Assembly (NCBI GenBank): GCA_913058395.1
Contig: CAJXQI010000016.1
Location: forward strand, 53,535 to 117,534
DNA length: 64,000 nucleotides
Reading direction: 5' to 3'
DNA from: an uncultured Colwellia sp.
Lineage (GTDB): Bacteria > Pseudomonadota > Gammaproteobacteria > Enterobacterales > Alteromonadaceae
Each line of letters starts with the position of its first letter. The first letter of the stretch is position 1. Below are positions 30,622-45,974 of the stretch, piece after piece. Made by a program: the position numbers and the translations under genes. The notes below the pieces were generated by a model, which had not been told where the DNA came from, did no database searches, and was given only the letters and a program-made list of their open reading frames with translations.

Positions 30622-31986
30622 TTGTTGGATCATTCACTGTGGCAAAAATGTTTGTCTGTTCTTCAAGAAGAATTACCCGCACAACAATTTAGTATGTGGA
30701 TTCGCCCATTACAATGTGTGGTGACTGATAATATTATAACTTTATATGCACCAAATCGTTTTGTTTTGGATTGGGTTAGAGATAAATATGTAAATCGTAT
30801 TAACGAACTAGTAAGTATGCAAGATAGTGCTAACCCACCTTTATTGCGTTTTGATGTTGGTAGTATTCCAAATCAACAAGTGAGTGTTCAGGACAGTATT
30901 ACTCGAGTTCAGCCTAATACTAAACCAGTTGCTAAAGAATCATCAGCGCCAGAAAGTAACTTACCGAAAACCACCAATGTTAGAGTTAAATATACTTTTG
31001 ATAACTTTGTTGAAGGTAAATCTAACCAATTGGCACGAGCAGCTGCCTCGCAAGTTGCTGATAATCCTGGTGCTGCTTATAACCCATTATTTATTTATGG
31101 TGGCACAGGTTTGGGTAAAACCCATTTATTACATGCGGTAGGTAATGGTATTTTGCTTAATAAGCCCAATGCAAAAATTGCTTATATGCACTCAGAACGA
31201 TTTGTTCAAGATATGGTAAGGGCATTACAAAATAATGCCATGGAAAAATTTAAACAATATTATCGTTCTGTTGACGCATTATTAATTGATGATATTCAGT
31301 TTTTCGCTGGTAAAGATCGTACTCAAGAAGAATTCTTCCATACTTTCAATGCATTACTAGAAGGTAATCAGCAAATAATATTAACCAGTGATCGTTACCC
31401 TAAAGAAGTTGATGTTGAAGATCGTTTAAAATCTCGTTTTGGCTGGGGGTTAACGATTGCGATTGAACCACCAGAATTAGAAACTCGTGTTGCCATATTA
31501 AAACGTAAAGCAGAAGAAAGTCATATTAACTTGGCGGATGAAGTTGCATTCTTCATTGCTAAACGTTTACGTTCAAACGTACGTGAGCTTGAAGGCGCCT
31601 TGAATCGTGTTATCGCAAATGCTAATTTTACTGGACGCGCTATAACAATAGATTTTGTTAGGGAAGCCTTGCGTGATTTATTAGCTTTACAAGATAAGCT
31701 CGTTACTATCGATAATATTCAACGCACAGTGGCGGAATACTATAAAATTAAAGTGGCTGATTTACTTTCAAAAAGAAGAAATAGATCTGTTGCTAGACCT
31801 CGTCAAATTGCAATGGCATTATCTAAAGAGTTAACTAACCATAGTTTACCTGAAATTGGTGATGCTTATGGTGGCAGAGACCATACAACGGTATTGCATG
31901 CATGTCGCAAGGTAAAAGCGTTGCGTGAAGAGTCGCACGATATAAAAGAAGATTATTCAAACTTAACAAGAACATTATCATCATAA
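30622..31986 (+). CDS. dnaA: Chromosomal replication initiator DnaA
   Basis: 454 residues. Domain I (1-80: [26 protein letters not shown]), variable linker, AAA+ domain with Walker [10 protein letters not shown] (160-168), [11 protein letters not shown] sensor/Walker B, and the C-terminal DNA-binding domain with [15 protein letters not shown]. Binds DnaA boxes and opens oriC, here about 5 kb away. The start is a TTG: AGGAG (30613-30617) is 4 nt from TTG 30622 and 7 nt from a second TTG at 30625, so the protein may begin one codon later. First gene of dnaA-dnaN-recF-gyrB. Confidence 0.98.
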   Translation: MLDHSLWQKCLSVLQEELPAQQFSMWIRPLQCVVTDNIITLYAPNRFVLDWVRDKYVNRINELVSMQDSANPPLLRFDVGSIPNQQVSVQDSITRVQPNTKPVAKESSAPESNLPKTTNVRVKYTFDNFVEGKSNQLARAAASQVADNPGAAYNPLFIYGGTGLGKTHLLHAVGNGILLNKPNAKIAYMHSERFVQDMVRALQNNAMEKFKQYYRSVDALLIDDIQFFAGKDRTQEEFFHTFNALLEGNQQIILTSDRYPKEVDVEDRLKSRFGWGLTIAIEPPELETRVAILKRKAEESHINLADEVAFFIAKRLRSNVRELEGALNRVIANANFTGRAITIDFVREALRDLLALQDKLVTIDNIQRTVAEYYKIKVADLLSKRRNRSVARPRQIAMALSKELTNHSLPEIGDAYGGRDHTTVLHACRKVKALREESHDIKEDYSNLTRTLSS

Positions 31987-32013
31987 TAATAAGTAAGTAA
32001 AAGTGGGTCATAA

Positions 32014-33116
32014 ATGAAATTTTCATTAAATAGAGAATTACTCCTGAAACCTTTATTATTGGTTTCTGGTGCTGTTGAACGAAAGAGTACGCTGCCAATT
32101 TTAGGTAACATTCTTTTTGATGTAAGTGGGCAATCACTTACGTTAACAGCTACTGATTTAGAGCTTGAGATGGTTGCTTATGCGTCAATTGATAACCATG
32201 CTGAAGATGGAAAAGTTACTATTCCTGCTCGTAAACTTTTAGATATTTGTAAAAGCTTACCTGATGATTCTATGCTTTCTTTTGAGTCTGATAATGATGT
32301 TATTAAGATCAGTACTGGTCGCAGTAAATATTCACTTTCTACATTACCTGCAACTGACTTCCCCAATATCGAACAGTGGAAAGGTGACGTAGAATTTAGT
32401 TTATTGAAATCTGAATTACTTCGCCTAATTGAAAGTACTCATTTTTCAATGGCAAACCAAGATGTTCGCTATTATCTTAATGGTATGTCGATTGAGACTG
32501 AAGGAAAAGAAATTCGTTCTGTCGCAACTGATGGCCATCGCCTAGCTATTTGTAAAATTTCTAACCAAGCACTTGAGTTGCCTTCTCGCCAAGTGATTGT
32601 GCCGCGTAAAGGTATTTTAGAAATTATTCGTTTACTCGATCCTGTTGATGAAAGTGTGCAAGTATTTCTTGGCTCTAATCATGTTCGAATTATTGATACT
32701 GAATTCTCGTTTACCAGTAAACTCGTTGATGGTCGCTTTCCTGACTACCGCAGAGTGTTACCACGTAATGGTGACAAAATTTTAAATGCCAATAAAGATG
32801 AATTAAGACAAGTACTTTCTCGTGCTTCTATTTTGTCTAATGAAAAATTTAAAGGTGTTCGCCTTAACTTTGGTAGTACTGAATTAAAAATTACGGCGAA
32901 TAATCCTGAACAAGAACAAGCAGAAGAGGTTATTGAAATTAACTTTCCTTATGATGAAGTCGAGATTGGCTTCAATGTAAGCTATGTTCTAGATGTTTTA
33001 AATGCCATTAAAGAAACTGACGTGAAATTTACTTTAGCTGATGCCAACAGTAGCGTGGTTATCGAAGGTGGAGAATCAGGCGAAGCCTTGTATGTTGTAA
33101 TGCCAATGCGACTGTA

Positions 33117-33117
<1 letters not shown>
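32014..33117 (+). CDS. dnaN: DNA polymerase III beta sliding clamp
   Basis: 367 residues, three similar clamp domains; N-terminal MKFSLNRELLLKPLLLVSGAVERKSTLPILGN and C-terminal YVVMPMRL are diagnostic. Dimer that encircles DNA and gives processivity to Pol III. It is 27 bp after dnaA and its stop overlaps the recF start (TAATG). Confidence 0.99.
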
Positions 33118-36666
<3,549 letters not shown>

Positions 36667-36684
36667 TTTTAAATAGTATAAATT

Positions 36685-36716
36685 AAAATGCCCGATCATC
36701 AGATCGGGCATTTTTT
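36685..36716 (+). terminator. Rho-independent terminator after gyrB
   Basis: AAAATGCCCGATC / GATCGGGCATTTTTT, 13 bp with loop ATCA and a T6 run, 18 bp after the gyrB stop. Confidence 0.92.
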
Positions 36717-36840
36717 GTTTCTAAAGCTTGCTTTTAAGCTGAATAAATTTCAAACATCGAAGCAAGGACACTAGGCTAATAAAGTGACAATAGGTATAAT
36801 TAGCCTTAATTGATAAACATAACCAAAAATTCGGATTCTC

Positions 36841-37776
36841 ATGAGCACGTTTAATATAAAGACCTTTCAAGGACTGATATTGCAATTGCAAGACTATTGG
36901 TCACGCCAGGGCTGTGTAATAGTTCAGCCACTAGATTTAGAAGTAGGAGCTGGTACATTTCATCCTATGACGTTTTTACGCTCTATTGGTCCTGAACCAA
37001 TGAGTAGTGCTTATGTTCAACCTTGTCGTCGACCGACTGATGGTCGCTATGGCGAGAACCCGAATCGACTACAACATTATTATCAATTCCAAGTAATGCT
37101 AAAGCCTTCTCCTGATAACATCCAAGAATTGTATTTAGACTCTTTAAAAGAGATGGGTGTTGATCCGCTAGTACATGATATTCGTTTTGTAGAAGACAAC
37201 TGGGAATCACCAACATTAGGTGCTTGGGGTCTTGGTTGGGAGATTTGGTTAAACGGCATGGAAGTTAGCCAGTTTACTTATTTTCAACAAGTAGGTGGTA
37301 TTGAGTGTGCACCAGTTACCGGTGAAATTACTTACGGTTTAGAACGTTTAGCTATGTACATTCAAAATGTTGATAGTATCTATGATCTGGTTTGGATTGA
37401 TGGTCCTATGGGGAAAGTGCTTTATGGTGACGTATTCCATCAAAATGAAGTAGAGCAATCTACTTACAACTTTGAACATGCAGATGTTGAAGATTTGTTC
37501 AAAACTTTCGATCAATGTGAAGCGGTTAGCCAAAAGCTTATTGAAGAAGGTTTAGCATTACCAGCATATGAACAAGTAATGAAAGCATCACATGCGTTTA
37601 ACTTACTAGATGCTCGTCACGCAATTTCAGTAACAGAACGTCAACGCTATATCTTAAGAGTTAGAACTTTATCTAAAGCATGTGCGCAAGCTTATTATAC
37701 AAAACGAGAAGAACTTGGTTTCCCTCTTTGTAAGAATAACGATGCCAATGGAACTTCAGCAGAGGAGAAATCGTAA
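36841..37776 (+). CDS. glyQ: Glycine-tRNA ligase alpha subunit
   Basis: 311 residues. Class II aminoacyl-tRNA synthetase core of the bacterial alpha2beta2 type: [66 protein letters not shown] and [16 protein letters not shown] motif 3. Charges tRNA-Gly together with GlyS, whose ATG overlaps its stop by one base. Confidence 0.99.
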   Translation: MSTFNIKTFQGLILQLQDYWSRQGCVIVQPLDLEVGAGTFHPMTFLRSIGPEPMSSAYVQPCRRPTDGRYGENPNRLQHYYQFQVMLKPSPDNIQELYLDSLKEMGVDPLVHDIRFVEDNWESPTLGAWGLGWEIWLNGMEVSQFTYFQQVGGIECAPVTGEITYGLERLAMYIQNVDSIYDLVWIDGPMGKVLYGDVFHQNEVEQSTYNFEHADVEDLFKTFDQCEAVSQKLIEEGLALPAYEQVMKASHAFNLLDARHAISVTERQRYILRVRTLSKACAQAYYTKREELGFPLCKNNDANGTSAEEKS

Positions 37777-39842
37777 TGACTACTGAAACTCTATTAATTG
37801 AATTAGGCACAGAAGAGTTACCACCAAAATCACTAAAAACATTAGCGACAACGTTTCATGATCAAATTAAAGCGCAATTAGATGCAGCTAAGCTTTCATA
37901 TACTGCTATGCATTGGTATGCGACACCAAGACGTTTAGCGGTTAAGGTTGACGGTTTAATTGCCAGTCAAGCTGACAAAGCCATCGAAAAGCGCGGACCA
38001 GCTGTCAATGTAGCATTTGACGCTGAAGGCAATGCAAGTAAAGCGGCAGAAGGCTGGGCACGTTCAAATGGCATTACGGTTGCTGACGCCGAACGTTTAG
38101 TAACTGATAAAGGCGAATGGTTACTACATAAAACGGTAGAGCAAGGTAAACATATTGAGCAGTTAATTCCTGATATGGTTAACCAAGCCGTAGCTAAATT
38201 GCCAGTGCCTAAACCAATGCGTTGGGGCTCAGGTAGAACCCAATTCATTCGTCCAGTGCATACCTTAACTATGCTTTACGGTGAGAAAATTATTGCTGGT
38301 GAAACACTCAACGTTAAGTCAAATAATGTCGTTACTGGACATCGTTTTCATCATCATGGCTTAGTTGCCATTAATCACGCTGACAATTATGAAACAACGT
38401 TACGTGAAGCACATGTTGTTGTTGATTACCAAGAGCGTAGAAACACGATTATCGAACAAATCAATATTGCTGCTAAAGAAATCGACGGTATTGTTTTACC
38501 TGACGAAGAGTTGCTTGATGAAGTTACTTCATTGGTAGAGTGGCCTGTTGTGCTAGTGGGGAGTTTTGATGAAGATTTCCTTAACGTTCCAGCAGAACCA
38601 TTAATTTATTCAATGAAAGATCACCAGAAGTACTTTCCTGTGACTGATAATAACGGTAAGTTATTGAATAAATTCATTTTTGTATCAAATATAGCCAGTA
38701 AAGACCCAAGCCAGGTTATTAAGGGAAATGAGAAGGTAATCCGTCCTCGTTTAGCTGATGCAGAATTTTTCTTTAAAACAGATAAAAAACAAACACTTGA
38801 ATCTAGATTAACCAGTTTAGAGTCAGTTTTATTCCAAAAGCAGCTTGGCACAGTAAAAGCAAAGTCAGAACGTATTGCTAGCTTAAGTGAATTTGTTGCG
38901 CAGAAAACGGGTGATGATAAAGCACTCGCTTACCGTGCAGGTTTGTTAAGTAAAACCGATCTAATGTCAGATATGGTACTTGAGTTTCCACAAGTACAAG
39001 GCACCATGGGTAAATACTATGCTCAACATGATGGTGAACCAGAAGCTGTTGCCCAAGCATTAGAAGATCAATACCGCCCACGCTATGCTGGTGACTCTTT
39101 ACCTGAACAAACTATTGGTTGCGCTGTTGCTATTGCGGATAAAGTTGACTCTTTGGTGGGAATATTTGGTATTAACCAACCACCAAAAGGCGATAAAGAC
39201 CCGTTTGCACTTCGTCGTGCCGCAATTGGTTTGATCCGCATTATCATTGAAAAGCAATTGAATCTTGATATTGCAGAGCTTATCGAAAAAAGTGTCGAGT
39301 TATACCAAGACAAATTATCTAATGACGATGTAGCAAAACAGGTTTTAGATTTTATCTCAGGCCGCTACCGTGCGTACTACCAAGATCAAAAAATTGCTGT
39401 AGATGTTATCCAAGCTGTTTTAGCTAATGCACCATCTAAGCCTTTAGACTTTGATAAACGAATTAATGCTGTAACTCACTTTAAAACCTTAGCTGAATCA
39501 GCAACGTTAGCAGCAGCAAATAAACGTGTAGGTAATATTTTGGTTAAATTTAAAGGTGAACTATTTTTTGAGTTTAACCAAGATTTAGCTTCAGAAACTG
39601 CAGAGAAAGAGCTTGCTGCAAACTTTGATACGGTTAAAGTTAAAGTAATTCCATTAATGGCTGATAAAGATTACCAAAGTGCCTTAACGGAATTAGCTGC
39701 ACTGAAACAGCCAATAGATAACTTTTTCGATAACGTCATGGTAATGGCTGATGATGAACAAGTTAAAACTAATCGTTTAACCTTGTTAAGTGAAATTCGT
39801 AATAGCTTTTTTGCTATCGCAGATATATCTTTACTGCAATAA
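37776..39842 (+). CDS. glyS: Glycine-tRNA ligase beta subunit
   Basis: 688 residues; N-terminal LIELGTEELPPKSLK and central KDHQKYFP, DPFALRRAAIGLIRIIIE are diagnostic. Provides tRNA recognition and an HD-like fold. Translationally coupled to glyQ (TAATG) and followed by a strong terminator. Confidence 0.99.
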   Translation: MTTETLLIELGTEELPPKSLKTLATTFHDQIKAQLDAAKLSYTAMHWYATPRRLAVKVDGLIASQADKAIEKRGPAVNVAFDAEGNASKAAEGWARSNGITVADAERLVTDKGEWLLHKTVEQGKHIEQLIPDMVNQAVAKLPVPKPMRWGSGRTQFIRPVHTLTMLYGEKIIAGETLNVKSNNVVTGHRFHHHGLVAINHADNYETTLREAHVVVDYQERRNTIIEQINIAAKEIDGIVLPDEELLDEVTSLVEWPVVLVGSFDEDFLNVPAEPLIYSMKDHQKYFPVTDNNGKLLNKFIFVSNIASKDPSQVIKGNEKVIRPRLADAEFFFKTDKKQTLESRLTSLESVLFQKQLGTVKAKSERIASLSEFVAQKTGDDKALAYRAGLLSKTDLMSDMVLEFPQVQGTMGKYYAQHDGEPEAVAQALEDQYRPRYAGDSLPEQTIGCAVAIADKVDSLVGIFGINQPPKGDKDPFALRRAAIGLIRIIIEKQLNLDIAELIEKSVELYQDKLSNDDVAKQVLDFISGRYRAYYQDQKIAVDVIQAVLANAPSKPLDFDKRINAVTHFKTLAESATLAAANKRVGNILVKFKGELFFEFNQDLASETAEKELAANFDTVKVKVIPLMADKDYQSALTELAALKQPIDNFFDNVMVMADDEQVKTNRLTLLSEIRNSFFAIADISLLQ

Positions 39843-39874
39843 CGTTATGCCCTGATACTGTTTATCATGGACAC

Positions 39875-39906
39875 AAAAAAGGAATGCATTGCGCATTCCT
39901 TTTTTT
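39875..39906 (+). terminator. Rho-independent terminator of glyQS
   Basis: AAAAAAGGAATGC / GCATTCCTTTTTTT with loop ATTGC, 33 bp after glyS. The A-run also makes it a plausible terminator for tusA in the other direction. Confidence 0.9.
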
Positions 39907-39966
39907 ATAATCGAAGCATAATATTAACGACCTTATAACACTTCAGCGCTTGCGGCTTATAACAAG

Positions 39967-40215
39967 CTACAAACCTTTTTTAATAATGTATTGAAAAGGT
40001 AACTCATCTGTTTGTTGCTTTACTAACTGATGTTCCATAAAACGACAAAAGCTTGGGATATCGCGAGCGGTAGATGGATCATCAGCAGTAACGAGAAGGG
40101 TTTCACCCGTATCAATTTTACGTATTTTCTGACGCAACATCATCACGGGTTCTGGGCAGCGCAACCCTAAAGCATCAAGTTGATGATCTGTTTCAGGTAA
40201 TGATACGTTGTTCAT
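39967..40215 (-). CDS. tusA: Sulfur-carrier protein TusA
   Basis: 82 residues. [19 protein letters not shown] with the sulfur-accepting Cys, then [28 protein letters not shown] and [12 protein letters not shown]. Takes persulfide from IscS and passes it on for 2-thiolation of tRNA wobble uridines. Monocistronic. The 271-bp gap between it and slt holds two divergent promoters that I cannot place exactly, and nothing else. Confidence 0.97.
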   Translation of the reverse strand: MNNVSLPETDHQLDALGLRCPEPVMMLRQKIRKIDTGETLLVTADDPSTARDIPSFCRFMEHQLVKQQTDELPFQYIIKKGL

Positions 40216-40486
40216 AGTTCACCTTGTGCAAATTGAATTAATTTAGCCGAATAAAAGTAAATTATTCATTCAATAATATGGCCAAAAATAATGCGCCAAG
40301 TTTAGCTGCAAATTTTTATGAAGCAACAGTAATTCACTTATTTTTCATTATTCATTGCTTGCGCATTAACTAATATCAATATTAACAACTAATTTTACAA
40401 TTAAGCAGATAATATCTTTGATTAAACTTGCTTTGTCACTTTAGGAGTGAATAATTGAATTACGCATTTTTTTCCAAGGCCCCCCA

Positions 40487-42421
40487 ATGGCATTAATTCG
40501 TTTTCCTAGCTTTACCGGTTATGTCCACGCCGTTTTATTTAGTTGTTTATTTACCAGTCCAAACTCTTTAGCAAATGATGAAAGTGTCCAGCGAAAAACA
40601 TTTTTACAGGCTGAAAAACAAATTTGGAATGCTAGTTCGACAACCTATCAAAGCTTATATAATCAGCTGCATTATTATCCATTACAGCCATATTTAGATC
40701 AAAAGCGCTTGATGACAAAAATGAAGTTATCGTCTGCTACTGAAATTGGTGACTTTCTCCGTAAATATGAAGGCAGTCCTTTAGATTGGCCGTTACGTAA
40801 GAAATGGCTGAATTACTTGGCAAAGCGTAAAAAGCCAATGCTATTTCAGAATTATTTTAAAGCGACCAGTAATGTTGAGCTAACTTGCCAGTATTACCGT
40901 TTCCAATTACAAACAGGTGTTGCACCATCAAGAGTTTTACCTAAAGTGTCAAAATTGTGGGTGGTGGGTAAGTCTCAACCAAAAGTGTGTGATCCGTTAT
41001 TTAAGCAATGGCAACAAGCAGGGCATAGAACTAAAGACTTAGTTTGGCAACGCATTGCATTGGCAGCTGATGGTGGCAAACATACATTAATACCATATTT
41101 AACCACGTTATTGCCGAAGAATGAGCAATACCTCGCGACGTTATGGCATAAAGTTAGACGTGACCCTGCATATATTAAGCGGTTATCTAAATTTAAAAAT
41201 AAGTCTGAAAAAGCCGCCAGTATTGTAACTTATGGCCTTAAGCGTTTAATTTGGCGTTCGCCAGAACAGGCACTTAACACTTACAAAGTCGCTAAAACAT
41301 TATTGCCATTTACTGAAAAACAACAGCAACAAATCACCTTGAAGTTTGCGATTGCATTGGCAAGTAAAGATCATGATCAAGCACACCATTGGTTAAGCCA
41401 AGTAGATGATAAGCTATTTAATCGTAGTTTAACTCAGTGGTATATAACCAATGTTCTACGAGAGCAAAACTGGCCTAAAATTAAAGAAAAATTACTAAAG
41501 TTACCAACTTCAACTCAAGATAGTTTGCAATGGCGTTATTGGTACAGTCGCAGTTTGTTAGCAACAAATGAAGTAGAGGCGGGAAATAAACAGCTTAATG
41601 AACTAGCGCAAAGTAGGCATTATTATGGTTTTTTAGCAGCAAGCTTTTTAAATAAACCTGCTAACTTTCAAGATAAACCCTTAGAAGTTACCGCAGAAGA
41701 GAAAGCATTAATTCTTAAAAGCCCAGCGGCAAAAAGAGCATTTGAGTTATTTGCGATAGGGCGTTTCCATCACGCTCGTAAAGAGTGGAATTACTGGTTA
41801 TCCAATTTGAGTAAGCGCGATAAGTTGGTCGCTTCTAAAATAGCTAACGAACAACAATGGTATGACCGGGCAATTTTCACCTTAGCAAAAGAAGGTTACC
41901 TTGATGATGTAGATTTGCGCTTTCCATTAGGCTTCGAGAAAGATATTAAGCGCTATTCAGGTAAACAAAAAATCAACCCTGCTTGGGCATTTGCTATTGC
42001 TCGCAGAGAAAGCTCCTTTATGCCTGACGCCAACTCATCTGCGGGCGCGAAAGGTTTGATGCAAGTAATGCCTGGTACTGCGAAACAGTTGGCTCGAAAG
42101 AAAGTTTCAACTAAAGAGCTGCTTAACGCGAAAAGTAACATCAAACTAGGCACTAAATACCTACGTAATTTACTTGATCGTCATGATGGCAATCAGGTGT
42201 TAGCGACAGCAGCATATAATGCCGGTCCGTACCGAGTAAAAAGCTGGTTAAAAGATAGTACGTCATTGCCGGCTGATGTTTGGATTGAAACGATTCCGTT
42301 TAAAGAAACCCGTGAATACGTGAAAAGTGTTTTAGCATATCAACAAATATACCAGCAAAAGGTCGGCTCAAAAGAGTCACTATTTGACAAAATTATCACC
42401 ATGGACATTAGTAATAAATAG
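40487..42421 (+). CDS. slt: Soluble lytic murein transglycosylase
   Basis: 644 residues. Signal peptide (cleaved after NSLA, near residue 29), a long alpha-superhelical U-domain, and the C-terminal lysozyme-like domain with catalytic Glu508 in IARRESSFMPDANSSAGAKGLMQVMPGTA and the further AAYNAGPYRV motif. Cleaves peptidoglycan glycan strands in the periplasm to 1,6-anhydro products. AAGG lies 7 nt before ATG. Confidence 0.96.
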   Translation: MALIRFPSFTGYVHAVLFSCLFTSPNSLANDESVQRKTFLQAEKQIWNASSTTYQSLYNQLHYYPLQPYLDQKRLMTKMKLSSATEIGDFLRKYEGSPLDWPLRKKWLNYLAKRKKPMLFQNYFKATSNVELTCQYYRFQLQTGVAPSRVLPKVSKLWVVGKSQPKVCDPLFKQWQQAGHRTKDLVWQRIALAADGGKHTLIPYLTTLLPKNEQYLATLWHKVRRDPAYIKRLSKFKNKSEKAASIVTYGLKRLIWRSPEQALNTYKVAKTLLPFTEKQQQQITLKFAIALASKDHDQAHHWLSQVDDKLFNRSLTQWYITNVLREQNWPKIKEKLLKLPTSTQDSLQWRYWYSRSLLATNEVEAGNKQLNELAQSRHYYGFLAASFLNKPANFQDKPLEVTAEEKALILKSPAAKRAFELFAIGRFHHARKEWNYWLSNLSKRDKLVASKIANEQQWYDRAIFTLAKEGYLDDVDLRFPLGFEKDIKRYSGKQKINPAWAFAIARRESSFMPDANSSAGAKGLMQVMPGTAKQLARKKVSTKELLNAKSNIKLGTKYLRNLLDRHDGNQVLATAAYNAGPYRVKSWLKDSTSLPADVWIETIPFKETREYVKSVLAYQQIYQQKVGSKESLFDKIITMDISNK

Positions 42422-42490
42422 CAGACCTAAGTGTGTATTAGGTAGTGGCGTTTGGTATACTAACCCAATAGAAATACAGAGATAAACTAG

Positions 42491-43810
<1,320 letters not shown>

Positions 43811-43819
43811 GCGTATATT

Positions 43820-44452
43820 TTGTCTACACCATACCTAATAGCGGCTGAAGAAGTTATCGATGAAACGATAGTAACTCGCAGCCGTTTTATTTGTTATTTA
43901 AAGCCTTGCTCAAGTGCTGCAGACGCCAAGGCTTTTATTAAAGAACTCCAGGTTTTACATCCTCAGGCAAACCATCATTGTTATGCTTTTATTGCTGGCC
44001 GTTCTGAGAACAGTCAGTTGTATGGCTTTTCAGATGACGGTGAGCCTTCAGGAACGGCTGGAAAACCGATGCTCACCATGTTGATGGGAAGTGATGTTGG
44101 TGAAGTTTGTGCTGTTGTTGTACGTTACTTTGGCGGTACAAAACTAGGGCCAGGCGGCTTACAACGTGCTTATGGTGGCAGTGTTAGACAAGCACTAACG
44201 CTTTTGACAACAAAACTTAAAATTCCTATGGTGCGCAAAACTTTAGCGTGTCAATATACACAAATGAATGATGTTTTATACTTTCTCCAGCAAATAGGTG
44301 GAGAAGTGATACAGCAAGACTACAATGAAAATGTGCTACTAACGCTTGCGTTGCCTGAAGAAAAACTAAAAGATTTTCAACAGCATCTGCAAACATTGTC
44401 TTCAGGGCAATTACAATTACAAGCAATAACTGCAAACCCATTAACTAACTAA
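43820..44452 (+). CDS. yigZ: YigZ / IMPACT-family protein
   Basis: 210 residues. UPF0029 domain with SRFICYLKPCSSAADAKAFIKELQ, HHCYAFIAG, GFSDDGEPSGTAGKPMLTML and VVRYFGGTKLGPGGLQRAYGG. C-terminal DUF1949-type region. Function not settled; eukaryotic IMPACT regulates translation. The start is TTG at 43820, 9 bp after pepQ, with no clear ribosome site, so coupled translation is likely. Confidence 0.93.
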   Translation: MSTPYLIAAEEVIDETIVTRSRFICYLKPCSSAADAKAFIKELQVLHPQANHHCYAFIAGRSENSQLYGFSDDGEPSGTAGKPMLTMLMGSDVGEVCAVVVRYFGGTKLGPGGLQRAYGGSVRQALTLLTTKLKIPMVRKTLACQYTQMNDVLYFLQQIGGEVIQQDYNENVLLTLALPEEKLKDFQQHLQTLSSGQLQLQAITANPLTN

Positions 44453-44474
44453 TAACTCAAAAAAGTTAACTGCC

Positions 44475-45941
44475 GTGCAAATTAAAAATATTATCCGAAT
44501 ACTAGGACTATTAGTTGCGCTTCTCAGCGTTACTATGCTCCCGCCCGCACTTATCTCTCTGATCTATCGTGATGGTGGTGGTGTTTCATTTCTTATGGCG
44601 TTTTTGTTTTGTTTATTTGCTGGCTTATTGTCGTGGTACCCCAATAGAGCAGAAAAGGGCGATTTAAGAGCAAGAGAGGGGTTCTTAATTGTTGTCTTAT
44701 TCTGGACAGTATTGGCAAGTTTCTCCGCTGTTCCTTTGTTGTTACTTGATGAACCTAATTTATCTGTTGCTGATGCCTTCTTTGAATCATTTTCTGGCTT
44801 AACCACCACGGGCGCAACGATATTAACCCAAATTGATGGTTTACCTCATGCAGTACTTTGGTATCGCCAGCAATTACAGTGGCTTGGTGGTATGGGGATT
44901 ATCGTACTTGCTGTAGCTATATTACCAATGCTTGGTATTGGTGGTATGCAGTTATATCGTGCTGAAACGCCTGGTCCTGTAAAAGACTCAAAAATGACGC
45001 CGCGTATTGCTGATACCGCGAAACATTTATGGCTAATCTACGTAACATTAACCATCACCTGTGCTTTAAGTTACTGGGCAGCAGGAATGAATTTATTTGA
45101 TGCCATATGCCATTCTTTTTCAACTATCGCTATTGGTGGTTTCTCTACCCATGATTTGAGTATGGGGTATTTTGACAGCCCTTTAATTAACTTTATTTGT
45201 GTATTCTTTTTGCTGATTGCCGGGGTTAATTTTGCATTGCACTTTGCTGTGGTTAATAGCCGCTCTTTACGAAGCTACTTTTACGACTCAGAATTTAAAG
45301 CCTTTTTAGGCATACAGCTAATATTGACGTTAATTTGTTTTACGGTACTGATGAGTTTTAATGTTTATCAGTCAGGTTTTGATAATTTTGAACAAGCTAT
45401 ATTTCACGCTGTTTCTATTAGTACTACTGCGGGCTTTTCTGCGTCATCCTCTGGTGAAGTCGGGTTTTCTAGCTGGCCAACATTGTTACCAATACTGTTA
45501 ATATTTTCTAGTTTTATCGGTGGTTGTGCGGGTAGTACTGGTGGCGGTATGAAAGTTATTCGCGTGCTGCTACTTTACTTACAAGGTATTCGAGAATTAA
45601 ATAAGTTGGTGCATCCAAAAGCGGTGTTTACCATTAAACTAGGTAAGAAGGCTTTGCCTAACCGTGTGGTTGAAGCTATTTGGGGCTTCTTTTCCGCTTA
45701 TGCCGCGGTATTTGTTATTTGTATGCTGTTGCTACTGGCGGCAGGTATGGAAGATATTTCAGCGTTTACCGCTGTTGCAGCATGTTTGAATAATTTAGGC
45801 CCGGGTTTAGGGCAGGTGGCAGCCAACTTTGCTGACATAAATGACTTTAGTAAGTGGGTGTTGGTCGTTGCGATGTTATTTGGACGTTTAGAAATTTTCA
45901 CTTTACTGGTGTTATTTACACCAGCATTTTGGCGAACTTAG
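44475..45941 (+). CDS. trkH: Trk potassium-uptake channel subunit TrkH
   Basis: 488 residues, about ten membrane segments in the four-repeat Trk/Ktr fold. Filter-type segments are visible: SGLTTTGATIL, SIAIGGFSTHD, STTAGFSAS and NNLGPGLGQV. Loop GGCAGSTGGGMKVIR is conserved. Starts with GTG at 44475. Works with the NAD-binding subunit TrkA, encoded convergently next door, for K+ uptake. Confidence 0.97.
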   Translation: MQIKNIIRILGLLVALLSVTMLPPALISLIYRDGGGVSFLMAFLFCLFAGLLSWYPNRAEKGDLRAREGFLIVVLFWTVLASFSAVPLLLLDEPNLSVADAFFESFSGLTTTGATILTQIDGLPHAVLWYRQQLQWLGGMGIIVLAVAILPMLGIGGMQLYRAETPGPVKDSKMTPRIADTAKHLWLIYVTLTITCALSYWAAGMNLFDAICHSFSTIAIGGFSTHDLSMGYFDSPLINFICVFFLLIAGVNFALHFAVVNSRSLRSYFYDSEFKAFLGIQLILTLICFTVLMSFNVYQSGFDNFEQAIFHAVSISTTAGFSASSSGEVGFSSWPTLLPILLIFSSFIGGCAGSTGGGMKVIRVLLLYLQGIRELNKLVHPKAVFTIKLGKKALPNRVVEAIWGFFSAYAAVFVICMLLLLAAGMEDISAFTAVAACLNNLGPGLGQVAANFADINDFSKWVLVVAMLFGRLEIFTLLVLFTPAFWRT

Positions 45942-45974
45942 TTTACTATTTGTATGGTTCGAGCCATTAGCTGA

